Of a stretch of DNA of 64,000 nucleotides, positions 32,330-44,151 are shown one piece after another (positions within the stretch are counted from its first letter, which is position 1; every line of letters starts with the position of its first letter). A program made the position numbers and the translations under genes. The notes beneath the pieces are model-generated. The model was given only the letters and a program-made list of their open reading frames with translations. It was not told the DNA's origin and did not search any database. This DNA comes from Odiellus spinosus (Eukaryota; Arthropoda; Arachnida; Opiliones; Phalangiidae). Location of the stretch: NCBI GenBank assembly GCA_963920705.1, contig OY987226.1, positions 6,202,501 to 6,266,500 on the forward strand, read 5' to 3'.

Positions 32330-32640
32330 TATATAGGAGCAAGAATTCATTCAGGTTCCATAAGAATATGGGAGGGCCGCGACTCAATAACCATCCTCCC
32401 AAACTTTGTAGCAAAAGTTCGTCCGCTTCGAATCGATTTTTCAAGTAAATCGCTCCTGACATCTATTATTTACCCGCGTCACTAACGACCTTGACATTTG
32501 GGCAAAGATCTAAGCGTACAAATGTTGCGAAAATTGCAGACGAACTTTTGTTAAAAAGTTTGGGAGGATGGTACCAGAGGCTAAAGCTATGCTCCCATAT
32601 TCTTATGGAACATGAATGGATTCTTGATAGGAGTTATATT
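32330..32640. repeat. Long imperfect inverted repeat
   Basis: The left arm (32,341-32,425) contains TTCCATAAGAATATGGGAG, CCATCCTCCCAAACTTTG and AAAAGTTCGTC. The right arm (32,539-32,633) contains GACGAACTTTTG, AAAGTTTGGGAGGATGG and CTCCCATATTCTTATGGAA, in reverse order and orientation. The spacer is about 115 bp. It is a hairpin-forming element; the open frames in each arm (32,221-32,448 and 32,491-32,673) are likely by-products. Confidence 0.8.
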
Positions 32641-32666
32641 TGGCTTGACAACCGACTCGACATGAA

Positions 32667-32923
32667 TAGGTAAATATATAAAAAGCTCAGTTCGGCTTGA
32701 TCAACTTGTTAGTTTAGCGGCCGCGTCACTGTAGACGTCACCCATACCTTAGAGTTCCGGATGTAAAAAGAACGCAGGCGCGGAGAAAGCAGCCGTTAAG
32801 CTTGAGAGTAAAACTAGAGATCTTAAGAATTGTGTCATTCTGACTGCGGGCGCCGTGTTTCTGTACAAGAAACGTCACGGGTGACTTACGAAAAAGGACT
32901 CCTCCCTTTTATATATTTACCTA
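32667..32923. mobile_element. Putative TIR element (257 bp)
   Basis: TAGGTAAATATATAAAA at the left and TTTTATATATTTACCTA at the right are exact 17-bp inverted repeats. Inside, GACGTCACCC near 32,735 pairs with GGGTGAC near 32,879. The interior is more GC-rich than its surroundings and includes GCGGCCGC. No target duplication is clear. Confidence 0.6.
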
Positions 32924-33423
32924 TTCCCTGTAGGAGGCACAATTGCGATATTTCAAACATAAATAAGGACAACTAATTCCAGGGATAGTGATGAACTTCA
33001 AAAGTCCTTTCGTTAACTTCTGATTGTACATAGTAAAACTTTAAAGATTCACGATTCTGACTAAGACATAAACTTTGTTCTTCTTCTTCAATTAAATCCT
33101 ATACTTTTGAATCTAAAAGTACAATAAGAAAATAAATTCTTCGTTTTATTTTGGAATGTAAAATTCTTAAATATCACAAATATGTAAAGGAGCACTGCTA
33201 AAAGCTTTTATACCAAAATTGGGGATAGTTAATTTTCCGAAATTGAAAACAAAATGTAAAGAAAATCAAATAATGTAATGTTTCGAAACAACAGAACACT
33301 CTACAGTTCATTTCACCTCTAATTCGTAGCACGTGCTAAGTTATAGCTTCCCAAAAATCTCTACTATATGTTTATTTAGGGATAAAGTTGCCAGGTAGCT
33401 TGATACTCACTGTAAATTCGAAC

Positions 33424-33425
<2 letters not shown>
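32924..33425. other. No supported feature
   Basis: AT-rich DNA; nothing recognisable. Confidence 0.55.

Positions 33426-33460
<35 letters not shown>
33426..33460. repeat. Poly-T run (35 bases)
   Basis: An uninterrupted 35-base T homopolymer immediately upstream of the 535-bp satellite. Reads in opposite directions produce poly-K or poly-F open frames here, which are artefacts. Confidence 0.95.
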
Positions 33461-33461
<1 letters not shown>

Positions 33462-33732
33462 GTTCATTTCGGTTCTTTTCGGGGCTTTATTTCCATTAAA
33501 GCGAGTGGATTCTGGTCCATTAATTAGTAAATATTTTAAAGCCATATTTAACCATGTTAACCCCATTGTGCACCACAACAGTATTAATTATAGAACTTGG
33601 TTAATTGTAATCGAGTCTTTTTCTCGTTAAAAGATCTTTAAAGGGTGTAATTATATTATACGTAACTAATTACGAGGAAAAAAAACGGTTAAATTCAAGA
33701 AATGCTACAAATAATACATTATTGGCGCGTCT
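33461..33732. repeat. Diverged edge unit of the 535-bp satellite
   Basis: Contains weakened forms of the satellite landmarks in order: TTTCGGTTCTTTTCGGGG, CCATTAAAGCGAGTGGA, AATATTTTAAA, CGTAACTAATTACGAGG and TTATTGGCGCGTCTATGG. It is clearly older or less homogenised than the inner units, as expected at an array border. Confidence 0.8.
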
Positions 33733-36700
33733 ATGGAGATTAACATTGCAAAATTTGATTTTAAATATTTTATTTCGGAAAAACTAATGAACGGATCGGA
33801 TTCCACTCACTTTAATGGAAATAGGACCCCAAAACGAACCGAAATCCACCAAAAAAAAGTTCCAGATTAGAAACTTTATTTTTTCACTTTTTCGAAAAAA
33901 AGGAGAAAAGCAAAAATTAATTTTTTAAATTTTGGCCAAGTTTCAAAATGTCAAAAATAAAGTTTCGAATCTGGAACCTTTTTTGGTGGATTTCGGTTCC
34001 TTTAGGGGTCCTATTTCCATTAAAGCGAGTTGAGTCCGATCCGTCAATTAGTTTTTCCGAAATAAAATATTTAAAATGATATTTCGCTATGTTAATCTCC
34101 ATAGGCGCGACAATAATGCATTATTTGGAGTATTTGGTTGATTTTGACCCGGTTTTCTTCTCGTAATTAGTTACGTAATTTATAATTATGCCGTACAAAG
34201 GGCTTTTAACCAGGAAAAACCCGGTTACAATCAATCAGATACTTCAAATAATTAATTATTGACGCGCCTATGGAGATTAACATAGCGAAATATGATTTTA
34301 AATATTTTATTTTGAGAAAACTAATGCACGGATCAGACTCAACTCGCTTTAATGGAAATAGGACCCCAAAACGAATCGAAATCCACAAAAAAAGGTTCCA
34401 GATTCGAAACTTCATTTTTGCACTTTTTCCAAAATACGCGAAAACCAAAAATGAATTCTTTAAATTTTAGCCAAGTTTCAAAATCTCAAAAATAAAGTTT
34501 CGAATCTGAAACCTTTTTTGGTGGATTTCGGTTCCTTTAGGGGTCCTATTTCCATTAAAGCGAGTTGAGTCGGATCTGTTCATTACTTTTTCCCAAATAA
34601 AATATTTAAAATCATATTTCGCTATGTTATTCTCCATAGGCGCGACAATAATGCATTATTTGGAGTATTTGGTTGATTTTGACCGGGTTTTCTTCTCGTA
34701 ATTAGTTACGTAATTTATAATTATGCCGTTCAAAGGGCTTTTAACCAGGAAAAAAACTGGTTAAAATCAATCAAATACTCCAAATAATTAATTATTGGCG
34801 CGCCTATGGAGATTAACATTGCTAAATATGATTTTAAATATTTTATTTTGAGAAAACTAATGCACGGATCGGACTCAACTCGCTTTAATGGAAATAGGAC
34901 CCCAAAACGAATCGAAATCCACAAAAAAAGGTTCCAGATTCGAAACTTTATTTTTGCACTTTTTCGAAAATACGCGAAAACCAAAAATGAATTCTTTAAA
35001 TTTTCGCCAAGTTTCAAAATCTCAAAAATAAAGTTTCGAATCTGAAACCTTTTTTGGTGGATTTCGGTTCCTTTAGAGGTCCTATTTCCATTAAAGCGAG
35101 TTGAGTCCAATCCGTTCATTAGTTTTTCCCAAATAAAATATTTAAAATCATATTTCGCTATGTTAATTTCCATAGACGCGACAATAATGCATTATTTGGA
35201 GTATTTGGTTGATTTTGACCCGGTTTTCTTCTCGTAATTAGTTACGTAATTAATAATTATGCCGTTCAAAGGGCTTTTAACCAGGAAAAAACCGGTTAAA
35301 ATCAATCAAATACTCCAAATAATTAATTATTGGCGCGCCTATGGAGATTTACATAGCTAAATATGATTTTAAATATTTTATTTTGAGAAAACTAATGCAC
35401 GGATCGGACTCAACTCGCTTTAATGGAAATAGGACCCCAAAACGAATCGAAATCCACAAAAAAAAGGTTCCAGATTCGAAACTTTATTTTTGCACTTTTT
35501 CGAAAATACGCGAAAACCAAAAATGAATTCTTTAAATTTTAGCCAAGTTTCAAAATGTCAAAATAAAGTTTCGAATCTGCAACCTTTTTTGGTGGATTTC
35601 TGTTCCTTTAGGGGTCCTATTTCCATTAAAGCGAGTTGAGTCTGATCTGTTCATTACTTTTTCCCAAATAAAATATTTAAAATCATATTTCGCTATGTTA
35701 ATTTCCATAGGCGCGACAAAAAATCATTATTTGGAGTATTTGGTTGATTTTGACCGGGTTTTCTTCTCGTAATTAGTTACGTAATTTATAATTATGCCGT
35801 TCAAAGGGCTTTTAACCAGGAAAAACCCGGTTAAAATCAATCAAATACTACAAATAATTAATTATTGGCGCGCCTATGGAGATTAACATAGCGAAATATG
35901 ATTTTAAATATTTTATTTTGAGAAAACTAATGCACGGATCGGACTCAACTCGCTTTAATGGAAATAGGACCCCAAAACGAATCGAAATCCATAAAAAAAA
36001 AAGGTTCCAGATTCGAAACTTTATTTTTGCACTTTTTCGAAAATACGCGAAAACCAAAAATGAATTCTTTAAATTTTAGCAAAGTTTCAAAATGTCAAAA
36101 ATAAAGTTTCGAATCTGAAACCTTTTTTGGTGGATTTCGGTTCCTTTAGAGGTCCTATTTCCATTAAAGCGAGTTGAGTCCAATCCGTTCATTAGTTTTT
36201 CCCAAATAAAATATTTAAAATCATATTTCGCTATGTTAATTTCCATAGACGCGCCAATAATGTATTATTTGGAGTATTTGGTTGATTTTGATCGGGTTTT
36301 CTTCTCGTAATTAGTTACGTAATTTATAATTATGCCGTTCAAAGGGCTTTTACCCAGGAAAAACCCGGTTAAAATCAAAGAAATACTCCAAATAATTGAT
36401 TATTGACGGGCCTATGGAGATTAACATAGCGAAATATGATTTTAAATATTTTATTTTGAGAAAAATAATGCACAGATCGGACTCAACTCGCTTTAATGGA
36501 AATATGACCCCTAAACGAATCAAAATCCACAAAAAAAGATATAGGATTCGAAACTTTATTTTTGCACTTTTTTGAAGAAATGAGAAAACCAAAAATGAAT
36601 TTTTTCAATTTAGCGAAGTTTCAAAAAGTGCAAAAATAAAGTTTCGAATCTGAAACCTTTTTTGGTGGATTTCGGTTCCTTTAGGGGTCCTATTTCCATT

Positions 36701-36810
36701 AAAGCGAGTTGAGTCCGAACCGTTCATTAGTTTTTCATAAATAAAATATTTAAAATTATATTTCGCTATGTTAATCTCCATAGGCTCGCCAATAATGCAT
36801 TATTTGGCGA
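33733..36810. repeat. 535-bp satellite with internal dyads, about 5.7 units
   Basis: Units begin at ATGGAGATTAACAT or close forms near 33,733, 34,270, 34,806, 35,341, 35,876 and 36,414, giving spacings of 535-538 bp. Each unit holds two inverted repeats. In the first, GATTAACATAGCGAAATATG through CGCTTTAATGGAAATAGGAC pairs with GTCCTATTTCCATTAAAGCG through CATATTTCGCTATGTTAATC. In the second, TTTGGAGTATTTGGTTGATT pairs with AATCAATCAAATACTCCAAA. Units meet at GGCGCGCC or a close form. The last unit is partial. Recurrent 60-147 residue open frames are satellite by-products. Confidence 0.93.
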
Positions 36811-37259
36811 AATCAACGATAAAAAGTTCCAGTTCTATTCTAAACTTTAATTTTGACCATTTCGAAGTAATACGAAAAACGAAATTGGATTTTAACATTT
36901 TTTTACGGATTTCAGTCGAAATAAATTTTTCATTTACTGAACTCGAAAGTATTAGATTTTGAGAAAACTAAATCACAAAAAGGGCTTAAAGGGCCCACGC
37001 TCGCCATCTAGCGGTGAGATCGAAAACAGTCGAATTGATATAGGCTTAGTTAGGCCTAACGCGCGGGAACGACTCTTGGAATAATGTGGATTGATATTTG
37101 CCGACTTTAAAACGGATGAAACATTTAAAGTTTACGTGTTTTTAATTATTTGAAGTTAAGTTTAAACGTTTTAAGTTTATTTTAATGCGCAAATGGTTTG
37201 TAATTAACTTTATTTTAACTGGAAATGATTGAATAATTCGTAGAGTGTTCGCGGCTAAT
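36811..37259. other. Single-copy stretch, CTCF-like motif inside
   Basis: No gene is recognised. A somewhat GC-richer patch (36,990-37,070) contains a CTCF-like site and AGGCCTAACGCGCGGGAACG. Confidence 0.5.
37001..37014 (-). promoter_or_regulatory. CTCF-like motif
   Basis: TCGCCATCTAGCGG; the minus strand CCGCTAGATGGCGA matches 12 of 14 positions of CCASYAGRKGGCRC by eye. It lies about 190 bp beyond the end of the 535-bp satellite. Confidence 0.35.
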
Positions 37260-37421
37260 TTATTCATCGAGTGTCTCTACGCTTTTAATATCGGTTATTA
37301 TTGAAATGGATCCTTAAACTTTTCAATTTAAGTGTTTAAAAACGTTTTGTGATTGGATTACGACTTCACCTACGAAATCTGGCCCGGAGATCAAGCTAAT
37401 TACATGTACCATCATTACAGG
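37260..37421 (+). other. Very tentative 5' exon ending at a strong donor-like site
   Basis: ATGTACCATCATTACAG is followed by GTGAGC at 37,422, a near-consensus 5' splice donor. The upstream 160 bp is slightly less AT-rich than its neighbourhood. If real it would be a first exon encoding only MYHHY before an intron. I found no acceptor or downstream exon, so this may be chance. Confidence 0.12.
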
Positions 37422-37427
37422 TGAGCT

Positions 37428-38714
37428 AAAGGATTTATCAATTTTACACCCTAATGTTTTAGGCGCTGCCTGAATGGGCAGTATCCTAGGATTGTCCTGT
37501 TGGGTTCGTAGAAAATCTGGGATAAGTCGGGGTTTTCTTTTGGTAAACTAATACACGCATCTCCAATGAATAAAGTAGTTTTGTTTTACCTTCAATATCA
37601 CCAAATATGGTCAGGAAAAACCTGGAGAGTCAGGAATTTTTAGTCCAAAGCGTTAGTACGAACCCTGTAATATTTTTAATAGTAAAATAAATTTAGCATC
37701 CCACTAACCCTTATAACAGAAGCTTCCACTATATAAAGTACCTTTACTTTCCATGGGGGGGGGGGGGAGGGGAGGCGAGGGTAAAAATTCTAGGCTCTAA
37801 AGCCAAATCAGCTGTATAAAAATCAAAGGGGGGTTAAAATAATTTACATTCTGCATAATTTAAATTCTTTTGTAATTTTTGTTCGAAGAAAACGACATGG
37901 TATATTTAACGAAATTAAAGGAAGTTGCCTCTATACAACTTGGTTCGAACTCTTAGGAACACTGAGTTTAGCTTTGGTAGCGTAAAGAGTTCAAAAACTG
38001 TACAAATATCAGAAAAATACTATTTGGTAGAGCAAAGCATTCATAAACTATGTACATCTGAGTTTCAAGTGTCTGCCCCTTGGAAATAAATTAGAATATC
38101 AGAAAAATAATATACGATACATTTCCAAATTAATTATTCTTTAAAAAAATTTAAATTAAAACTTTTGTATTTAAATCTGAACAAATCGATAGTAATTTAT
38201 TTTCAGTCGTAAACCTCGACGTACTTGTCTTATTGGGCTTTTCGCGATGGCGGTATAGGGCTTAGCGAGTTTTGCGAATGCCACCACTCTCAACAAAATA
38301 TAACGTGGATGTACTGGTTTTTGGTTAAAATAATTTAATGATACGTAAACGTTTTCGATATTACTTCTTAAAACCATTCTTGTTCAAAAACTGACCTTAA
38401 TTTTTAATCTAATTTTAATTTCAATTTGAATCTGTTTTTCCAAATCGTATTGAGGTATAGACTTTTTAATAAACATCTAGGAAAAATTATATAGTAAATA
38501 TATTTCAAAAACAAGTTTACAGATAAATTGAACATACCTAGTTAGTTTTAATTGCCTTTCAAAATTATTAGACCCTGTTGGAGTAATGTTTGCGAGTGGC
38601 ATGGGCAATGTTACGAAAACATGTTACAATTCTTCATAAATTTAGAACTTGTTCCAAATTAAGCGCAAACTTCTTCAAAATCGGTTGCGGTATGAGTTAT
38701 ATTTGAGAAATTTA
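37428..38714. other. No supported gene; G-rich tract at 37,755-37,783
   Basis: AT-rich DNA with a run of 13 G followed by AGGGGAGGCGAGGG. The 68-residue minus-strand frame at 38,171-38,377 is unrecognised. Confidence 0.55.
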
Positions 38715-39480
38715 TATTTCCAAAGTCATGAAAAATGTTTGGGATCCATACACTAATAGTTTCAAAGTTTTACCCCAGTTATTGAAACAGTATCCTTCGG
38801 TTTTCAAATTTAAAGCCTAGAAACAGTTGCGGTACTTTTCCAAAAGTCATGGGAAATGTTTGAGATCCTTACACTATGAGTATCAAAGTTTTATCCCAGT
38901 TATTGAAATGGTATTCTTCGGTTTTCAAATTTAAAGCGTAGAAACAGTTAAGTTGGTGTACTTTTTTTCCAAAAGTCATGGAAAACGTTTGAGATCCATA
39001 GACTAAGAATTTCAAAGCTTTATTTCAGTTATTGAAACGGTATTCTTCGCTTTTCAAATTTGAAGCATAGAAACAGTTCGGTTGCGGTACGTCTTTTCCA
39101 AATGTCATGGAAAATATTAGAGGTTCTTAGACTAAGAGTTTTAAAGTTTTATCCCAGTTATTGAAACGGTATTCTTCGGTTGTAGATTTTGAAGCGTAGA
39201 AACAGTTCAGTTGCGATACCGGTACTTATTTTCCAAAAATCATGGAAAATGTTTGAGATCGTTAGACTAAGAGTTTCAAAGTTTTATCCCGGTTATTGAA
39301 ACGGTATTCTTCGGTTTTCAAATTTGAAGCGTAGAAACAGTTCAGTTGTGATACTTTTCCAAAAGTCATGGAAAATGTTTGAGATCCTTCGACTAAGAGT
39401 TTCAAAGATTTATCCCGGTTATTGAAACTCTATCCTTCGGTTTTCAAATTTAAGCATAGTTCGGTTGCGGTACTTCTTTA
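38715..39480. repeat. Tandem repeat of about 125 bp, six copies
   Basis: Repeated landmarks in order: CCAAAAGTCATGGAAAATG, TTTGAGATCCTTAGACTAAG, GTTTCAAAGTTTTATCCC, AGTTATTGAAACGGTATTC, TTCGGTTTTCAAATTTGAAG and AGAAACAGTTCAGTTGCGG. Copies start near 38,718, 38,840, 38,971, 39,098, 39,236 and 39,360. Spacing varies (about 121-138 bp) because the end segment differs in length. Copies are moderately diverged. Confidence 0.9.
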
Positions 39481-40830
39481 ACATTCCTGGCAAATTTACT
39501 GTCAGTGGTTAAAGCAGTAGATTTTTCTATAGTAGCTGGTATACAGCTGATAAATCACAAAACAATTTGGCAGAAAAATCAATAAATTAACTATTACCCA
39601 AATCTGAAAAATATTTAGCTCCAAGGCTTACCACAATTTGATCAGACCTCCTAGGATCATATCATCTGGCTTGATAAACAAATCATTAAATCCGTGAACT
39701 CGGCGGAGTTTAAAATCATTATTTCCCAACACATTCTCACTGCAAAATATTCTTATATTTTTTTTTAATTGGGAGGAATTTTGTTCGCTCTAACTAGCTT
39801 GGCTGATCTTTTAGGGGAAGTGTAACTAACGAAGGTAGCGCTACCTTTGTGAAATGATTGAAGCGCCAAATCCAAATACATATTTTTCTGGTATTTGTTT
39901 TAGCCTAATAATTAAAGAATAAAGCTAAATTATCTTAACTATGCATGTTTTTCTTCGTTCGGTAAGGCTTATCGACAGCAAATATACTGTTGTTAAGTTA
40001 TGGGGCTGTTATAGAATCTCCCGCTCGATAATTTCAAGTTTGGAAGTTAGAGAATACCAGTTTTTTGATAATTATCGGGCTTACGATAAAACCTGAGTTC
40101 TCGTATTTGAGTGATCGATAAAAGAAGTTAGAGAATTTCCCCATTGACTGTTATTTTTTCAATTTGAATCTAACCGTTTTTCGTATTCTTTATTTAACTG
40201 CGTATCATCTCACGCACTCCTATCTCAACTAATTTTACATTATAACTTAATTACGTTATAAGCTAATTAATATAATTCATTTTAAATAATCTAATTTAAA
40301 ACGTAAGATCTAATCTACAGCGGTATTACTAGATGTGGCTTCTATTATTGCCCAGGTCACTCCTTCCTTGTCCAGTTTGCCTGAATTTAGTCGCTGCTAT
40401 AGTGACCCTTTATGATTCGGTTTTAAAACTCTAAATTTCGAGCCTCCCGAATGTAATTCGATTGCTCGCGGCGAATAGAGGATAATATGTCGTGGTAACG
40501 GAAAATTAATCAAATTTATTTTAAGGGCTCATAAAATCTATTTCGGGCCCATGCTAAAGAGAGCTTTCGGATCTGTAAGCCTAACTTCGGGATATATTTT
40601 CGCTTTCGGAAAAGGAAAAAGAAAAACTAGGTGGTTTCTCCTGGGAAAGGGAATTACTCCTAGCAACCCCGTCAGGTATTTATTAGATTCCGCTTTGCGT
40701 TACCGAGCGAGTGTGTCGAGGAATTTCCGGTTTGAGCTTATCCCCTTCGTAGCGTCTGCATTTTAGTCCCAAAGGTGGTTGCGCATTGGAGTCGCGTAAG
40801 AAATCTAGTGCTTTAAACTCGCAGGGTGAC
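39481..40830. other. No supported feature
   Basis: AT-rich DNA. The 71-residue frame at 40,551-40,766 has an ordinary composition and no recognisable domain. It lies in a slightly GC-richer patch and is the least repeat-like frame in this part, but nothing supports it further. Confidence 0.5.
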
Positions 40831-41220
40831 CACTTTTCCTATATTTCCTAGTTTTTCCTATATTTTCACCTCCTTCCTATTTTCTCCTATAATTTAATGG
40901 CAATTCCTATAATCTCCTATATTTCTACTCAAAATCTCTAGTTAAGGGTAAAGTTATAAATCATACTGTCAGCTGTAGCTGTATAAGATTATTTTAGCTT
41001 AACTGTACATTTTCCAGTTAAAATAGTCTGTAAAATTCCATACTAATTAAGCAATTGGATCATATTAATACCATGTTTAAACCGGTGGCGAGAGTTGTGA
41101 CGCAATAATTAACATGGTTCCTACTTTTAATTAATTATTTTCCTATTTCATCATATATTTTACACTTATTTCCTCCTATTTGATCCTATATTTCACAAAG
41201 AAATTTCCTATATTTCCTGA
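40831..41220. repeat. Degenerate TCCTAT-rich block
   Basis: Clusters of TTTCCTATATTTCCT and TCCTATAATTT flank a less repetitive middle. Both ends carry TTTCCTATATTTCCT in the same orientation. The complement, ATAGGA, clusters near 29,640-29,700. Origin unknown. Confidence 0.55.
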
Positions 41221-42083
41221 ACTCACAAGGGTGCTTATATTTTGCGCGTTTTAAGCCTAAATAACAAACCTAAAATGAAAAATCGCGTGAAACTCTGCGT
41301 TTTAATGAAAGGTACTCAATTGTACATCCCCATGAAATGGCGAATAAATCACCACGTATGGTCAATAAATTTTGTGTTTAAGGAAAGAGATGAAGTTAGA
41401 ATTAGGCTTAGCTGCTGGCTCTTTAGAACAACCATTGGTTCACCCACAATTTTTAATTCATTATGGCATCAGTAACTCATTTTATTTAAAGGCCTAAGAT
41501 TACTTCTGCCTGTCACCCTGGAAACAAACTCGTCCTCAATGTTTTCTCTTGCCTCGCTACCCAATAGGAAGCTCAGAAGGTGAGCCCATTTCCAGTGAAA
41601 CAGGCGGAAGAAATCCTAGTCCTTTAAGAGAAAAAAGTCTAAATTACTTTGAAACCGATTTAGACTAACTTAGTTTAATTCAAGACTTTGATAATTATCT
41701 TTAGATTACCCCCAAAACCTTGCGCGAGTTTTGACGTGGTTTTAACTCGTATTCTAACAGTCCAATTAGATTAAAAATAACTTTTTTAAGAGAGTATATA
41801 ATCAATTAAGGTGAACTAGAGCCGGTGAAGTAGAAAAATTAAACTTTAGTCAGGGAATACCTGGAAAAATCATTGAAATGAAGGGGGAAAACTTTTGTAA
41901 CAACCTATCCAGGCTCTGTTTGAACTAAATCAACTTTCGATTCTTTTAAACGAGCCCTTCTATATAGCTCCTTTCCGGCACGATTGACAACCAAAATCGT
42001 TTCCTATAGATATAGCTTAAACCTTAAGATCATTAAGAAACCATATATAAAACCGAGTTCCGTTGGCGATCCCCCTACAGTTA
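41221..42083. other. No supported feature
   Basis: AT-rich DNA; the 77-residue frame at 41,242-41,475 is unrecognised. Confidence 0.5.
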
Positions 42084-42399
42084 CGTAAGCCCCGTTCACA
42101 CTAGAGACTTTGAAACCATTTTTACACGTTTTGGGAAAGGTCCAATTATAAAATTTTGGGTTAACCCGTGTTGCTCTTTAAATAGAAACTTGGAGCTAAA
42201 AATGGAACAGCTTTTGACAAAATTTTGACCAATCATATTATTTCAACCTTCAACACTGTTTGTAATCTCTTTACATTTAAAGAATAGGCCGGTGTTTGAT
42301 GTATAAGACCTTGGTGATCAAACATCAGCCTATTCTCTTAATGTTAGGACATTACAAGCGCTGTTGAAGGCTGAATATTATTGGCCCAATTTTATATTC

Positions 42400-42434
<35 letters not shown>

Positions 42435-42587
42435 TATGAGAGTCTAAAAATTCCGAAAATAAATCCAAAAGCTGATCCTTTTTTATCTCCAAGTTTCCCT
42501 TTAAATGCAAAAACACAGTAAACATGTTGAAAAGTCGATTCGAACATTGAAATCGTTTTCAATGTGTTAAGTGTGAACGTAACTAAA
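42084..42587. mobile_element. TIR element with nested hairpin (about 504 bp)
   Basis: CCCCGTTCACACTAGAGACT at the left corresponds to GTGTTAAGTGTGAACGTAAC at the right, in inverted orientation; both adjoin TTTGAAA or TTTCAA. A second inverted repeat lies inside: TTCAACCTTCAACACTGTTT through AATAGGCCGGTGTTTGAT near 42,241-42,300 pairs with ATCAAACATCAGCCTATTCT through GCTGTTGAAGGCTGAA near 42,318-42,377. A T-run of about 27 follows at 42,402. Its ends resemble those of 53,302-53,456. Confidence 0.7.
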
Positions 42588-42679
42588 GATAGATGGAAGA
42601 GCCACCATGATCAACGTCTGTTTTCGACCCCTATCCTACCTTTTTTTTTTTAACATTTTTTCCTTCAATTTTTACCTCC

Positions 42680-43250
42680 CCGACTGAACTTTAGTTCAGG
42701 GGGAGGTGTTACACTGGTCGTGTCTGTGTGTCTGTGTGTCTGTCTGTCTGTGTGTGTAAGCGGATATCCTGTGTAAACGGAAGTCACGTGACCTAGCTCG
42801 TGGAGCCAAAAGTCTAGAGACGTAATCATACCAGCTTATCGTTCAATTCCGGGGAATTACCTCCTTTAAGCGTGGCTGCCACATTGAGTTTCAAGTGTCG
42901 TGCAAAGACATACAACAGGACGTCTCCCATTGCACATCATCGCATTCCACCATCCACTTTACGGTCGAACCTTGATGCTGAACAGCCGAAGGCGATTATA
43001 AGCAATGGGACGTCTCCCACTGTCATAATCACCTCCGACCATCCCCGCACCAAGGTCCAACCTCCAGTTTCCGATCTCAGCGTTCCATACTAGCGAGGCG
43101 TCCCCCACTAGTACAGTTCACATCAACCTTCCACTGACTCCAAACATCGCCCCACCAATGGGTAAATTGCGTCGCCAAGCGCCTAGAGATCAAGAATCAG
43201 CAAGACATTGAAAGGGGGGGTTTTCCCCCTAACTTCATGGCCATCACGCA
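42680..43250 (+). mobile_element. GC-richer block with TGTC microsatellite, possible retroelement remnant
   Basis: Starts with CTCCCCGACTGAACTTTAG and TTCAGGGGGAGG (a small palindrome), then a TGTGTCTG/TCTG microsatellite (42,721-42,757). A clearly less AT-rich segment follows, in which GACGTCTCCCA or a variant occurs three times (near 42,920, 43,009 and 43,099). The 73-residue frame 42,872-43,093 is Pro/Ser/Thr-rich without a recognisable domain. Base composition unlike the neighbourhood suggests an inserted element; class unknown. Confidence 0.4.
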
Positions 43251-44151
43251 CGGTTACTTCGATTAATATAGCCCTTCGAAAGGTTTATATAGTATCTTTT
43301 TGGAACGAATGCAAATTAGCCTCATGGGGTGATTGTTTAGGGAAATGAAACGCAATATTAATTTATATTATAATTAAAAATATTAAAATGGTTCATCTTA
43401 ATCTAATTAATTAGAAAGTCGAAAAATTAATTTAAAATTCGAGATAGTTTAGAAGTTATTTGAGAATTTATGCAAAAATTTAAAGAAATTTGACCGATTA
43501 ATGGCAGTTTTAGTTGGCAGCATGCGCCTAAGCTATTTTCCATATATATCATTTACTCGAAAAAGCAAAGGTATAACGGGCAGTATAGGCTTATCTCTGG
43601 TGCAAACTTGGGGTGGATTGAAGAACTTAAATAAAGGTGCGTTTACACGGGTATGGAAGATTGAAACAACATAATTTAGATAAGAGATAAGACAATAATA
43701 ACTTCGATTATACTCGGTGAATTTTTAACCAGTTCAAGGGGAATTGGTGTATAAGATTTGAAGCTGAGGCGGATTTATGCATAATGTTAAACCACTTAAG
43801 AAAAATGATAGTCGTGAAAACTCTCCTCGAACAGAAGTAGAGTAGGTTTCCAGTGTATTTGTGACACGTGTAAAATCGAGTTCGCCAGCACGCGAGTATG
43901 TGTAGACCACTAAATTTGAAGTCGGAAACCTCTTTACGCATGGAAAATATCAATGTGATTTTTTTTTGATATTCTTGGGAGAATCAGCTTCATGTATGGG
44001 GAAATATCGTAATCTTCTGGCAAACTTGCAAACAGTGGCGTATTTGGTTTTAATTACTGGCACGGATTTTCAAATTAATTTTTTTATAATTTTCGCGCGT
44101 TTCGCAAATTTATTTCGTGCGAAATTGTGTACATGCGCAGAGCGAACCAGG
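43251..44151. other. No supported feature
   Basis: AT-rich DNA. Short frames at 43,708-43,953 (minus) and 43,966-44,199 (plus) are unrecognised; the second runs into the next element. Confidence 0.5.

Noticed and set aside
33733-36810. Recurrent frames such as MEINIAKYDFKYFI in the 535-bp satellite, as a conserved gene family
   Set aside because: They are present because monomers are similar, they occur on both strands through the inverted structure, and stops and frameshifts vary between monomers.
37936-37960. TGGTTCGAACTC resembling a tRNA T-loop
   Set aside because: No matching acceptor stem, D-arm or anticodon arm around it.
42872-43093. 73-residue Pro/Ser/Thr-rich frame as a real gene
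   Set aside because: No recognisable domain. It lies inside a compositionally distinct block with degenerate internal repeats, which suggests a transposon remnant.
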